Notes under the pieces: model-generated
What the model was told of the DNA's origin: nothing
Database searches by the model: none
The model's input: the letters and a program-made list of their open reading frames with translations, nothing else
NCBI GenBank assembly: GCA_041629655.1
Contig: JBFKMV010000080.1
Coordinates: 1-20,376, forward strand
Direction of reading: 5' to 3'
DNA from: JBFKMV01 sp041629655
Lineage (GTDB): Bacteria; Acidobacteriota; Polarisedimenticolia; Polarisedimenticolales; Polarisedimenticolaceae
Length of the DNA: 20,376 bases
In this document: piece by piece, positions 1 through 6,841 of the stretch
Layout of the letters: every line of letters starts with the position of its first letter
Position numbering within the stretch: position 1 is the stretch's first letter
Translations under genes and position numbers: made by a program

Positions 1-2
1 CG

Positions 3-773
3 GTGGGCGGCGACACCTCGCTGGAGTTCGACCGCATCGATATCGACCCGGGGTCGCGGATCGCGGGCGATCTGGCCTACACGTCCCGGAACCAGATCGA
101 GCTCGCCGACGACGCGATCGTCGGCGGCGAGGTGGTGTTCAAGCCGAAGCAGAAGCAGGACGAGGGGCCGCGCGCCGGCGCCCGCGCCCGGGCCGTGCTG
201 GGCTGGGCGTGGAGGGTCGTGCTGGCCGTGGTGATCGGCTCGATGCTGCTGGGATTGACGCGCCGCATCGTCCTCGGTGCGGGCCGCGCGGTCGGCGAGG
301 AGGCGCTGCTCGGGACCTTGATCGGTTTCGGCTCGTCGATCGTCACGCCGGTCGCGGCGGTGATCGGGGTGGTGCTGTTGATCCTGGTGCCCCTGGCGTT
401 GATCGGAGTGCTGACCACCGGCGACTTCCCGGCCGGCCCGCTGCTCGTCGGGGGCGTGCTGTCGCTGTTCTGCATCGCGCTGGTGCTGATCGCGATGTAC
501 CTGGCCAAGCTCCCGGTGGCGTTGTGGCTCGGGCAGCGCCTGCTCGGCGGGCTGGGGCGTCGCGACGCATCGCCCTACCTGGCGCTGGCGATCGGGACCG
601 TGCCGTTGTACGTGCTGTTCGCGGTGCCGTTCCTGGGCTTTCTGGGCTGGCTGTTCGTGGCCTGGCTGGGGCTCGGTGCGACGATCCTCTCGCTGCGCCG
701 GCTCGGCGGCCAGCCGGGCGGCGGCGGAACGGCCCCCGCGATCGACGCCGCCCCGAGCGAGCCGGCGCGATAG
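3..773 (+). CDS. Bactofilin-like polymer-forming domain fused to a membrane domain, 5' partial
   Basis: The reading frame is open to the left edge, so the true start probably lies outside the window and the GTG at base 3 is only the first in-frame candidate. The first ~50 residues (SLEFDRIDIDPGSRIAGDL, then IELADDAIVGGEV) have the short beta-repeat pattern of bactofilin/polymer-forming cytoskeletal proteins. A charged linker (KPKQKQDEGPR) follows, then four or five hydrophobic segments between roughly residues 65 and 235 and a Gly/Pro/Ala-rich tail. From family knowledge, such repeats form beta-helices that polymerise; with the membrane segments this would be an integral membrane scaffold or envelope protein. 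No catalytic motif is visible. The family is fairly secure for the visible repeats, but the role is unknown. Confidence 0.6.
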   Translation: MGGDTSLEFDRIDIDPGSRIAGDLAYTSRNQIELADDAIVGGEVVFKPKQKQDEGPRAGARARAVLGWAWRVVLAVVIGSMLLGLTRRIVLGAGRAVGEEALLGTLIGFGSSIVTPVAAVIGVVLLILVPLALIGVLTTGDFPAGPLLVGGVLSLFCIALVLIAMYLAKLPVALWLGQRLLGGLGRRDASPYLALAIGTVPLYVLFAVPFLGFLGWLFVAWLGLGATILSLRRLGGQPGGGGTAPAIDAAPSEPAR

Positions 774-785
774 CGCGGACGCGTG

Positions 786-794
786 TGCGATACT
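786..794 (+). promoter_or_regulatory. Possible extended -10 element for the LOG-family gene
   Basis: TGCGATACT (TG at 786-787, hexamer GATACT at 789-794) is an AT-containing island in very GC-rich DNA, about 70 bases before the start at 866. It matches the consensus -10 at four of six positions and I see no convincing -35. It is a weak call resting mainly on composition and position. Confidence 0.27.
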
Positions 795-834
795 GGGCGC
801 CCTCGTTTGCGGCGTCACTCCCCGCCCGGTTCCT

Positions 835-852
835 GGGCGCGGGTCCGCGCCC
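835..852 (+). other. Hairpin in the leader of the LOG-family gene
   Basis: GGGCGCG (835-841) and CGCGCCC (846-852) form a perfect 7-bp all-GC stem with loop GGTC. It ends 13 bases before the ATG at 866, directly before a GGAG (853-856 region). There is no T-run, so it is not a standard intrinsic terminator; it could affect ribosome access or mean nothing in DNA this GC-rich. Confidence 0.35.
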
Positions 853-865
853 GGAGCTCCAGAGC

Positions 866-1684
866 ATGAACAAGTCGGAGAAGGCGTACAAGAACCTCGA
901 CTTTTTGACCAGCCGCGACGCGCGGGTGATCCGGATCCTGGCCGAATACCTCGAGCCGCTGTCGCGGTTCCGGCACTACAACGTCAAGGACACGGTGGTG
1001 TTCTTCGGCTCGGCGCGGGCCGTGGCGGCGGACGACGCCCGGGCCGTCCTCGAGCGCGCCGAGGCCGCGGGCGACGATCCGGCCGTCGAGCGCGCGCGCG
1101 CCCAGGTCCGGCTGTCCCGCTACTACGAGGACGCGCGCTCGTTGGCGTTCAAGCTGACCGAGTGGTCCAAGGGTCTCGGACTCGCCAACCGCCGCTTCAT
1201 CGTCTGCTCGGGCGGCGGACCGGGGCTGATGGAGGCGGCCAACCGCGGCGCCTCGGAGGCCTCGGGAATCTCGATCGGACTCGGGATCAGCCTGCCCCAG
1301 GAGCCCTCGGCCAACCCGTTCATCACGAGGGAGCTGGGTTTCGAGTTCCACTACTTTTTCATGCGCAAGTTCTGGTTCGTCTATCCGGCCAAGGCGCTGG
1401 TGGTGTTTCCGGGCGGGTTCGGCACGCTGGACGAGCTGTTCGAGCTGTTGACCCTGATCCAGACGCAGAAGATCGAGAAGCCGTTGCCGCTGGTGCTGTA
1501 CGGCAAGGCCTTCTGGGACGACGTGCTGGACCTCGACGCCCTGGTGCGCTGGGGCACGATCTCGCCGGAGGACGTCGGGCTGCTGCGGATCAGCGACTCG
1601 CCGGACGATGCGTTCGAGTACCTGAAGTCGGAGCTGACACGGCTGTACCCCGAAATCGCGTCGGAGACCGACCGCGAAGCCTGA
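866..1684 (+). CDS. LOG-family protein (possible nucleoside-5'-monophosphate phosphoribohydrolase)
   Basis: The protein has 272 residues. It carries both signature motifs of the LOG/'lysine decarboxylase-like' Rossmann family: SGGGPGLMEAANRGA (115-129) and PGGFGTLDE (182-190). Characterised members release the base from nucleoside monophosphates, for example cytokinin riboside 5'-phosphates; the old decarboxylase label is not supported. The protein is longer than the ~190-residue plant-type LOGs. An Ala/Glu/Arg-rich helical insertion (about 52-90) separates the first strand (VVFFGSAR) from the rest, and there is an extra N-terminal helix. It resembles the longer bacterial LOG group. The ATG at 866 was chosen because family similarity starts there; the upstream in-frame extension is Arg/Ala-rich shadow sequence. 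The substrate in this organism is unknown. It is probably cytosolic. Confidence 0.85.
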   Translation: MNKSEKAYKNLDFLTSRDARVIRILAEYLEPLSRFRHYNVKDTVVFFGSARAVAADDARAVLERAEAAGDDPAVERARAQVRLSRYYEDARSLAFKLTEWSKGLGLANRRFIVCSGGGPGLMEAANRGASEASGISIGLGISLPQEPSANPFITRELGFEFHYFFMRKFWFVYPAKALVVFPGGFGTLDELFELLTLIQTQKIEKPLPLVLYGKAFWDDVLDLDALVRWGTISPEDVGLLRISDSPDDAFEYLKSELTRLYPEIASETDREA

Positions 1685-1700
1685 CGCGCGGACCCTCGCG

Positions 1701-2738
1701 ATGACTCGCCGCCGACGCCTCCTGATCCGGCTGGCCTGGCTCGCGGCGTTCGTCGGCGCGCTGGCCTGGGTCGTCGGCCGCCCGGGCTGGCGGCGCACCT
1801 GGGAGCTGGCGGCCGCCGCGGACCCGTGGTGGCTGGCGCTGTCGCTGGTTCCGCTGGCCGGGCGCTTCCTGCTCTGGGCGCTCAAGTGGTGGGGCATGCT
1901 GCGCGCGGGCCCGGAAGTCCCCTACGCGTTCGCGCTGCGCTCGGTGCTGGCCGGCGCGTTCGTCAACCTGACCACCCCCACGGCCAAGCTGGCCGGCGGC
2001 GTGCTGCGGGCCGCCCTGCTCCACCGCCGCACGCGCTGCGGCGTGGCGCGGGCCTACGGCTGGGCACTGGCCGACCAGCTGACCAACCTGCTGGGCAACC
2101 TGGTCTTGATCGCCGTCGTGGCGACCGCCACGGGCCTCGCCGCGTCCGGGGGCGGCGGACCGTTCCTGGGGCCCGGGCTGTTCGCCGCCGCGCTCGTCGT
2201 GGCGGTGCTGGCGCTCCGGGGCCCGGTGGGACGCGGCCTGGCCCGCCCGCGCGTCGCGGCCTGGCTGGCCCGCCTGGCGCCGCGCCGGATCCGCGCCCCG
2301 GAAACGGATCCGGGGGACGGGGGCTGGATCGGGCGCGTGCTCGAGCCGTTCGCCCGCTCCCGCGCGACGGCGGGCGCCACGCTGATCGACCTCGCCCTCG
2401 GCGCGGCCGGGTTCGCCGCGCTGTGTCTGGCCGGCGCGATGGCGCTGCGCGCGCTCGGGGTCGAGGCGCCGCTGGCGGCGGTGGCGACCTGCGTCGCGCT
2501 GGGCACGATCGCCGGCACGCTCACCGGCACGATGGGCGGAATCGGGGCCACGGAGCTGGCGCTGATCGAGCTGTTCGCGGCCATCGGGGTGCCCCGGGAA
2601 ACGGCCACGGCGGCCGCCCTGCTGCACCGCGCGGGGTTCTACCTGGTGACGCTGCTGTGGGGCGGCCCGTCGTTGTGGCGGCTCGCCCGTTCGGGCGGCC
2701 TACCCGGAAAACACGGAAACCGCGGGCAATTCTTTTGA
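1701..2738 (+). CDS. Lysylphosphatidylglycerol-synthase-type / flippase-like integral membrane protein
   Basis: This 345-residue protein begins with a positively charged tail (MTRRRRLLIR) followed by about eight hydrophobic segments. The pattern fits the LPG_synthase_TM (UPF0104, YbhN-like) family. Family-typical features are a central polar helix (LADQLTNLLGNLV), a Gly-rich stretch (TGTMGGIGATELALIELF) and a C-terminal segment LLHRAGFYLVTLLWG. In MprF this domain flips lysyl-phosphatidylglycerol; stand-alone members are often presumed to move lipids or isoprenoid-linked compounds, but the substrate cannot be read from sequence. It lies 16 bases after the LOG gene and could be cotranscribed with it. 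No strong Shine-Dalgarno precedes the ATG at 1701. Its stop codon overlaps the -35 of the next gene's likely promoter. Confidence 0.8.
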   Translation: MTRRRRLLIRLAWLAAFVGALAWVVGRPGWRRTWELAAAADPWWLALSLVPLAGRFLLWALKWWGMLRAGPEVPYAFALRSVLAGAFVNLTTPTAKLAGGVLRAALLHRRTRCGVARAYGWALADQLTNLLGNLVLIAVVATATGLAASGGGGPFLGPGLFAAALVVAVLALRGPVGRGLARPRVAAWLARLAPRRIRAPETDPGDGGWIGRVLEPFARSRATAGATLIDLALGAAGFAALCLAGAMALRALGVEAPLAAVATCVALGTIAGTLTGTMGGIGATELALIELFAAIGVPRETATAAALLHRAGFYLVTLLWGGPSLWRLARSGGLPGKHGNRGQFF

Positions 2739-2763
2739 AGCGGGCCCCGACCCGGGGTATATT
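2735..2763 (+). promoter_or_regulatory. Sigma70-type promoter for the transglycosylase gene
   Basis: TTGAAG (2735-2740) and TATATT (2758-2763) are separated by exactly 17 bases. They match the housekeeping -35 at four of six and the -10 at five of six positions. The -35 overlaps the TGA stop (2736-2738) of the upstream membrane protein gene. The predicted transcript starts near 2770, about 40 bases before the ATG at 2810. This is the best complete promoter in the window. Confidence 0.6.
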
Positions 2764-2809
2764 CGTAGCACTTGCGTTCGGGCATTCGGGTCGATTCCGG
2801 GAGCGGTGC

Positions 2810-4303
2810 ATGCGAGTCCGACGGGCCAGACGGGGAGCGGTGATTCCGCTGTGCGCGGCGATCCTGGCGCTGGCCTGCGCGCTGCCGGCCGTCGCGGCCG
2901 AGCCGCCCGACGAGTTCCCCCGCTTCGCGGTGCTGGAACCCAACGTGGAGTTCTGGCGCCACGTCTACGCTCGCTGGACGCTCGGCGACATCGTGGTCCA
3001 CGACATCGATCATCCGCAGCTGGTGTACGAGGTCGTGCGGCTTCCGGGCGTGGTCGAGGAGCGCTACACGGACGAGCAGCGCGAGTTCGTGAAACAGCTT
3101 CGCGAGGCGTGGAAGACGAAGCTCGAAGCGCTGGCGCAAGCAATCGAGTCGGGGGCCGAGCTGGACGAGCCGGCCAAGCAGCTGGCGCTGCGCATCGCCG
3201 GCGTTCGCGGCACCGACGGGGTGCGCGAAGCCCACGAGCGCGTGCGCACCCAGCGCGGTCAGCGCGAGCGGTTCCGCCGCGGGCTCGAGATCGGTGCGCG
3301 CTACGAGGCGCTGCTGCGGGAGGCGTTCCGCGAGCTGGGGCTGCCCGAGGACCTGGCGCTGCTGCCGCACGTGGAATCCTCGTTCCAGACCCACGCGCGC
3401 TCGTCCGCCGGAGCTCTCGGGGCCTGGCAGTTCACCCGCGGCACGGGCCGCCGCTACCTGATCATCAGCTCCAGCGTCGACGAGCGGCTCGACCCGGTGC
3501 TGGCGGCGCACGGCGCGGCGCGCCACCTCAAGGACGCCTACGAGGCGCTCGGCGAGTGGCCGCTGGCGGTCACCGCCTACAACCACGGCGTCCAGGGCAT
3601 GCTGCGCGCCAAGGAACAGCACGGCGCCGACTTCGAGCGAATCCTGAGTCACTACGACGGCCGTGCCTTCGGCTTCGCGTCGCGGAACTTCTACGCGGAG
3701 TTCCTCGCCGCGCGCGACATCGCGCTCGATCCGCTGCGCTTCTTCCCCGAGGGCCTGACGCCCGAGCCGTCGCTGACGCTGCGGCGCGTGCGGCTGGACC
3801 GCCCGACGTCGCCGGGCCGGCTGGCGCAGCTGTACAAGCTGGACGTAGGCCTGCTCGCGGCCGCGAACCCCGCCTGGCGGGGGCGCGCCGTGGAGCGGAA
3901 CGTCGCGCTGCCACCCGGTCTCGAGGTCTGGATTCCGGACGAGGCCAGCACCCCGGTGGTCACGGAGGGGCCCGCCGGCGACGTGTTCTACGTCGTGCGG
4001 CGCGGCGACAGCCTGTGGACGATCGCCGAGATGTACGGCGTGGGCCTGGAGCATCTCCGCGAGCTGAACGGGATCCGGTCCCGGGACGGCACGATCCACG
4101 TCGGCCAGCGGCTGAGGATCTTCGAGGAGGGCGAGTCCGGAGCCCCCGAGTTCTTGACCCACAGCGTCAACCGCGGCGAGACGCTGATCAAGATCGCCAG
4201 CGCCTACGGCGTGGCCCTGACCGACCTGCTGTCGCTCAACAGCTTGCACACGCGCAGCGTGATCTACCCCGGTCAGCGGCTGCGGATCCCCGTGCGCCGC
4301 TAG
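2810..4303 (+). CDS. Secreted MltD-like lytic murein transglycosylase with LysM domains
   Basis: The protein has 497 residues. A signal peptide occupies about residues 1-30 (Arg-rich start, hydrophobic core, then AVAAEPP). A lytic transglycosylase (SLT, goose-lysozyme-like) domain spans roughly 160-300. Its likely catalytic Glu189 lies in LPHVESSFQ, followed by SSAGALGAWQF and TAYNHGVQGM, all typical of the MltD family. Two clear LysM domains follow (about 391-438 and 449-495), which bind peptidoglycan glycan strands; a weaker LysM-like stretch lies near 325-380. The enzyme would cut the MurNAc-GlcNAc bond to form 1,6-anhydroMurNAc in the periplasm. I see no lipobox Cys at the signal cleavage region, unlike lipoprotein MltD. 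The ATG at 2810 has GGGAG about 7 bases upstream and its own promoter. Family assignment is secure. Confidence 0.9.
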   Translation: MRVRRARRGAVIPLCAAILALACALPAVAAEPPDEFPRFAVLEPNVEFWRHVYARWTLGDIVVHDIDHPQLVYEVVRLPGVVEERYTDEQREFVKQLREAWKTKLEALAQAIESGAELDEPAKQLALRIAGVRGTDGVREAHERVRTQRGQRERFRRGLEIGARYEALLREAFRELGLPEDLALLPHVESSFQTHARSSAGALGAWQFTRGTGRRYLIISSSVDERLDPVLAAHGAARHLKDAYEALGEWPLAVTAYNHGVQGMLRAKEQHGADFERILSHYDGRAFGFASRNFYAEFLAARDIALDPLRFFPEGLTPEPSLTLRRVRLDRPTSPGRLAQLYKLDVGLLAAANPAWRGRAVERNVALPPGLEVWIPDEASTPVVTEGPAGDVFYVVRRGDSLWTIAEMYGVGLEHLRELNGIRSRDGTIHVGQRLRIFEEGESGAPEFLTHSVNRGETLIKIASAYGVALTDLLSLNSLHTRSVIYPGQRLRIPVRR

Positions 4304-4315
4304 GACCGGCCGGTC
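4304..4315 (+). other. 12-bp palindrome just after the transglycosylase stop
   Basis: GACCGGCCGGTC begins immediately after the TAG stop codon (4301-4303) and just before the possible -10 at 4326. It is a perfect palindrome with no loop and no T-run, so an operator-like site is as plausible as a transcript hairpin. A perfect 12-mer may also arise by chance in this GC-rich DNA. Confidence 0.25.
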
Positions 4316-4325
4316 GCTCCGGCTG

Positions 4326-4334
4326 TGCTATGTT
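4326..4334 (+). promoter_or_regulatory. Possible extended -10 element for the CinA-like gene
   Basis: TGCTATGTT (TG at 4326-4327, hexamer TATGTT at 4329-4334) matches an extended -10 pattern. It lies in the 174-base gap before the CinA-like gene. A start near 4341 would give a leader of about 135 bases that contains the inverted repeat CGGACG/CGTCCG (4385-4399). No good -35 is visible. Confidence 0.35.
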
Positions 4335-4384
4335 GCGGCCGGAGGTCTGGCTTGGGCTCCCCGAAGAAACCGCACACCGTTCGA

Positions 4385-4399
4385 CGGACGATCCGTCCG
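4385..4399 (+). other. Short inverted repeat in the leader of the CinA-like gene
   Basis: CGGACG and CGTCCG flank a 3-base loop (ATC), giving a perfect 6-bp stem. It sits in the unusually long untranslated gap (4304-4477), between the possible -10 and the start codon. The function is unknown; it could be a leader hairpin, a protein-binding site, or chance. Confidence 0.28.
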
Positions 4400-4477
4400 C
4401 CGCGGACCGGAGCGCCACGCCCACGGCGGCCGGGCCCGGCGCCGGCGCCGCGCATGATGCCCGACAGCGGCGGGCGG

Positions 4478-5269
4478 ATGCACGTCGAGCTGATCTCCGT
4501 CGGTCGCGAGCTGCTGCGGGGCCGGATCGCCGATGCCAACGGACCGTTCCTCGCCGAGCACTTCGCCGGGCGCGGCGCGCTGGTGCACCGGATCACGATC
4601 GTCGACGATACGGAGCGGGCGGTGGCGTGCGCGTTGCGCGAGGCGCTCGAGCGCCAGCCGCACCTCGTCGTGATCTCGGGCGGCCTGGGCCCGACCGCGG
4701 ACGATTGCACGCTGGCCGGTGTCGCCGACGCGCTCCAGCGCCCGCTCAAGTCCCACCCGGCCGCGCGGCGGATGGTCGAGGCGGCCTACGAGCGGTTGCA
4801 CGCGCGGCGTGTGATCCACAAGACGGGATTGACCGCGGCGCGGGACAAGCTCTGCTCCGTCCCCGTCGGCGGCGAGCCGTTGGCCAACCCGGTCGGCGTC
4901 GCCCCCGGGGTGGTGGTGCGACTGACCGGGAGTGCGGTCGTGATCTGCCTGCCCGGCGAGCCGGGCGAGCTGCGCGCGGTGGTCGAGCAGGCCGCGCCGC
5001 TGCTCCAGGAGCTGGCGCCGCGACGCCACCGCGCGGTGCGCGAGGTGGAGGCGCCGACCGGCGACGAGTCGTCGCTGCGTTCGCTGTTGGACCAGCTCGG
5101 CGAGGAGTACCCGATGGTCTGGGTCAAGAGCCACGCGCCGAGCCTGGAGAAGAAGCCGGTGCGCGTGGTGCTCTCGCTGGAGGCCAGCGCCGCGAGCGTC
5201 GAGGAGGCCGAGTCGGCGGTCGAGGGCGCGTTGCAGCGGCTGCTCGCGCTGGCGGCCGGGGTGCGTTGA
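4478..5269 (+). CDS. Stand-alone CinA/MoCF-type molybdopterin-binding-domain protein
   Basis: The 263-residue protein is similar to the N-terminal MoCF (MoaB/Mog-like) domain of CinA. It begins MHVELISVGRELLRGRI, matching the usual CinA start, then has SGGLGPTADD (about 67-76) and CLPGEPGELRAV (157-168). Full-length bacterial CinA is ~400 residues with a C-terminal PncC nicotinamide-mononucleotide deamidase domain, which is absent here. The C-terminal ~70 residues (MVWVKSHAPSLEKKPVRVV) instead resemble the short archaeal-type or YfaY-like form. In CinA the MoCF domain has ADP-ribose pyrophosphatase activity; whether that holds here is unknown. ATGs at 4454 and 4457 are alternative starts. I chose 4478 because family similarity begins there, although no strong Shine-Dalgarno decides it. 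The upstream extension is Pro/Arg-rich and unlike CinA. Confidence 0.8.
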   Translation: MHVELISVGRELLRGRIADANGPFLAEHFAGRGALVHRITIVDDTERAVACALREALERQPHLVVISGGLGPTADDCTLAGVADALQRPLKSHPAARRMVEAAYERLHARRVIHKTGLTAARDKLCSVPVGGEPLANPVGVAPGVVVRLTGSAVVICLPGEPGELRAVVEQAAPLLQELAPRRHRAVREVEAPTGDESSLRSLLDQLGEEYPMVWVKSHAPSLEKKPVRVVLSLEASAASVEEAESAVEGALQRLLALAAGVR

Positions 5270-5285
5270 GCGGCGACCGGCGAGG

Positions 5286-6278
5286 TCACCCGCTCCAGTC
5301 CCACTCCCGCTCGAGCTGCTCCACCAGGTAACGCGCCTGGAGCAGCTTGTCGAACGCCTCGTCGCGCGGCAACAGCCCCAGCCCGGCCTGCGGTCCCACG
5401 ATCACGTCGCGCCGGACCAGCTGCTCGCGGTGCGGCTCCAGTCGCGCTGCGACGTCGGCGGCATCCTCGATGCGCGTGGTCCGGGCGTCGAACAGTCCCA
5501 GCACCACGCCGCGCTCCCCGGGCAGCCTCGACAGCAGGTCGAGATTCCCGTCGCCCGCGACCATGTCGAGACCGAGATGCGTCCCGGGTAGCTGCGCGAC
5601 CCGCCGGCCCAGCGCCGTCAGGTCGCCGAAGTACGTCGAGAGCACGGTCACGGCCCCGTCCGGGGCCGCCTCGAACACCCGCCCCGCCGCGCGGACCACG
5701 CGCTCCAGGTCGCCGGCGTGCCGGCACAGCAGCGGCTCGTCGAGCTGGAACCAGCTCGCGCCGGCCGCCGCCAGCTCGCGGACCTCCGCGGCCAGCGCTT
5801 CCGCCAGGTCGTCCACCAGCAGGTCGAGGTCGCCGTAGTGGCGGTCCTGGCACAGCCGCCCGAAGCTCACCGGCCCGGGCAGCGACATCTTCACCGGCGT
5901 CTGGGCCACCTCCATCGCGACCTCGTACTCGGCGCGCAGGAACGGCGCTCCCGCGCGCAGCGGGCCGGTCACCACGGGCCGGCGGTCGATCAGCCGGGTG
6001 CCGAGCCAGGGCCGGCGCTCGCCGTGCGTGAGGCCCTCGAGATGATCGGTCAGGTGCGACAGCGGTCCCGGCCAGCGGACCATTCCGTCGGTGACGACGT
6101 TGATGAAGGCGCGGCTCTGCTCGGCCACGACGATGCCGCCCATCTCGTCGGCGACGCGGGCGACGTCCGCGGCGCCGGCCTCGCCGCGCGCCCGGGCCTG
6201 GTGCGCCTGTTCGAGGCGCTCGTCGAGGGTGAAGTCGCCGATGCGCGGGTAGGAGCTGTGGTTGGCGGCGCGGATCAC
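5286..6278 (-). CDS. MetE-family (cobalamin-independent methionine synthase-like) protein lacking zinc ligands
   Basis: This 330-residue single-domain protein has the MetE-family TIM-barrel landmarks SYPRIG (residues 9-14), SLPGPVSFGRL and FQLDEPLL. MetE binds zinc through a His-x-Cys pair, a Glu and a late Cys. The matching places here read LSTYFGD (213-219), GLDMV and GPQAGLG (Ala298 where Cys is expected), so none of the ligands is present. The STYFGDL...LGLDMV...GLFDAR run looks more like the non-catalytic N-terminal domain of full MetE. Ordinary homocysteine methylation is therefore doubtful; substrate handling or another methyl or C1 role is possible. The GTG start (6278) lies one base after the cvpA stop, implying translational coupling in the purF operon. 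It ends 16 bases from the convergent cinA-like gene. The fold is confident, the function is not. Confidence 0.7.
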   Translation of the reverse strand: MIRAANHSSYPRIGDFTLDERLEQAHQARARGEAGAADVARVADEMGGIVVAEQSRAFINVVTDGMVRWPGPLSHLTDHLEGLTHGERRPWLGTRLIDRRPVVTGPLRAGAPFLRAEYEVAMEVAQTPVKMSLPGPVSFGRLCQDRHYGDLDLLVDDLAEALAAEVRELAAAGASWFQLDEPLLCRHAGDLERVVRAAGRVFEAAPDGAVTVLSTYFGDLTALGRRVAQLPGTHLGLDMVAGDGNLDLLSRLPGERGVVLGLFDARTTRIEDAADVAARLEPHREQLVRRDVIVGPQAGLGLLPRDEAFDKLLQARYLVEQLEREWDWSG

Positions 6279-6279
6279 G

Positions 6280-6828
6280 TCAGATTACCGTCGGAACGTC
6301 GGCGCTCTCGCCCCGCCACAGCCGCCGCAGCTCCGCCACCGCGCGGCGATAGCGCGTGGACAGGTCCTCGGGCGAGAGCACGTTGGCCACGTCGGCGACC
6401 ACGGTGACGTACGGCGCCAGCGTCGACTGCGCGAGCACGCGCTCGCTGGCGGGAAAGTAGGCCACCGCGGGCAGCACGATCAGGGCCGCGGCCAACGTCG
6501 CCGCGACCAGGCCGAGCGCCGCACCGGCCAGCCGGTCGGCCCACGACAGCATCGCGGCCTTGAGCATCCGCCGCGTCACCCAGGCCAGCAGGCCGCCGGC
6601 CAGCATCACGCCGAGGAAGATCGCGATGTAGGAACCGAAGCGCAGCGCGCCGGCCGGCAGCTCCAGGGCGGCCAGCCGGTCGGCCAGCGGGCGGTGGTAC
6701 TGCGCCGCCAGGGCGAAGGCGGCGACGAGCGCGGCGATCCCGAACAGGATCCGCACCAGCCCCTTGGCCACGCCGACCAGCACCAGCACCACGGCCAGCG
6801 CCAGCAGCACCATGTCGAAACCGTTCAT
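6280..6828 (-). CDS. cvpA: CvpA-family membrane protein
   Basis: The 182-residue protein has about four hydrophobic segments (near 5-25, 28-46, 65-90 and 105-130) and a polar C-terminal tail. It begins MNGFDMVLLALAVVLVLVG and has GVAKGLVRILFG, the layout of CvpA/colicin V production proteins. E. coli cvpA sits directly upstream of purF. Here purF is first in the operon and cvpA is third, after a DNA glycosylase. The inner-membrane location is predicted from the helices; the molecular role of the family is poorly defined. The ATG at 6828 has GGGGAG upstream (reverse strand), which decides against the longer in-frame start at 6879 that overlaps the glycosylase. It is followed after one base by the MetE-like gene. 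Confidence 0.75.
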   Translation of the reverse strand: MNGFDMVLLALAVVLVLVGVAKGLVRILFGIAALVAAFALAAQYHRPLADRLAALELPAGALRFGSYIAIFLGVMLAGGLLAWVTRRMLKAAMLSWADRLAGAALGLVAATLAAALIVLPAVAYFPASERVLAQSTLAPYVTVVADVANVLSPEDLSTRYRRAVAELRRLWRGESADVPTVI

Positions 6829-6841
6829 CTCGCGCTCCCCG

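Noticed and set aside
209..865. N-terminal extension of the LOG-family protein
   Set aside because: This stretch overlaps the bactofilin-like gene in another frame and is Arg/Gly-rich; LOG similarity begins near the ATG at 866.
2639..4249. A 536-codon minus-strand open frame opposite the transglycosylase
   Set aside because: The plus strand encodes a recognisable SLT plus LysM protein; the antisense product has no motif and a biased composition.
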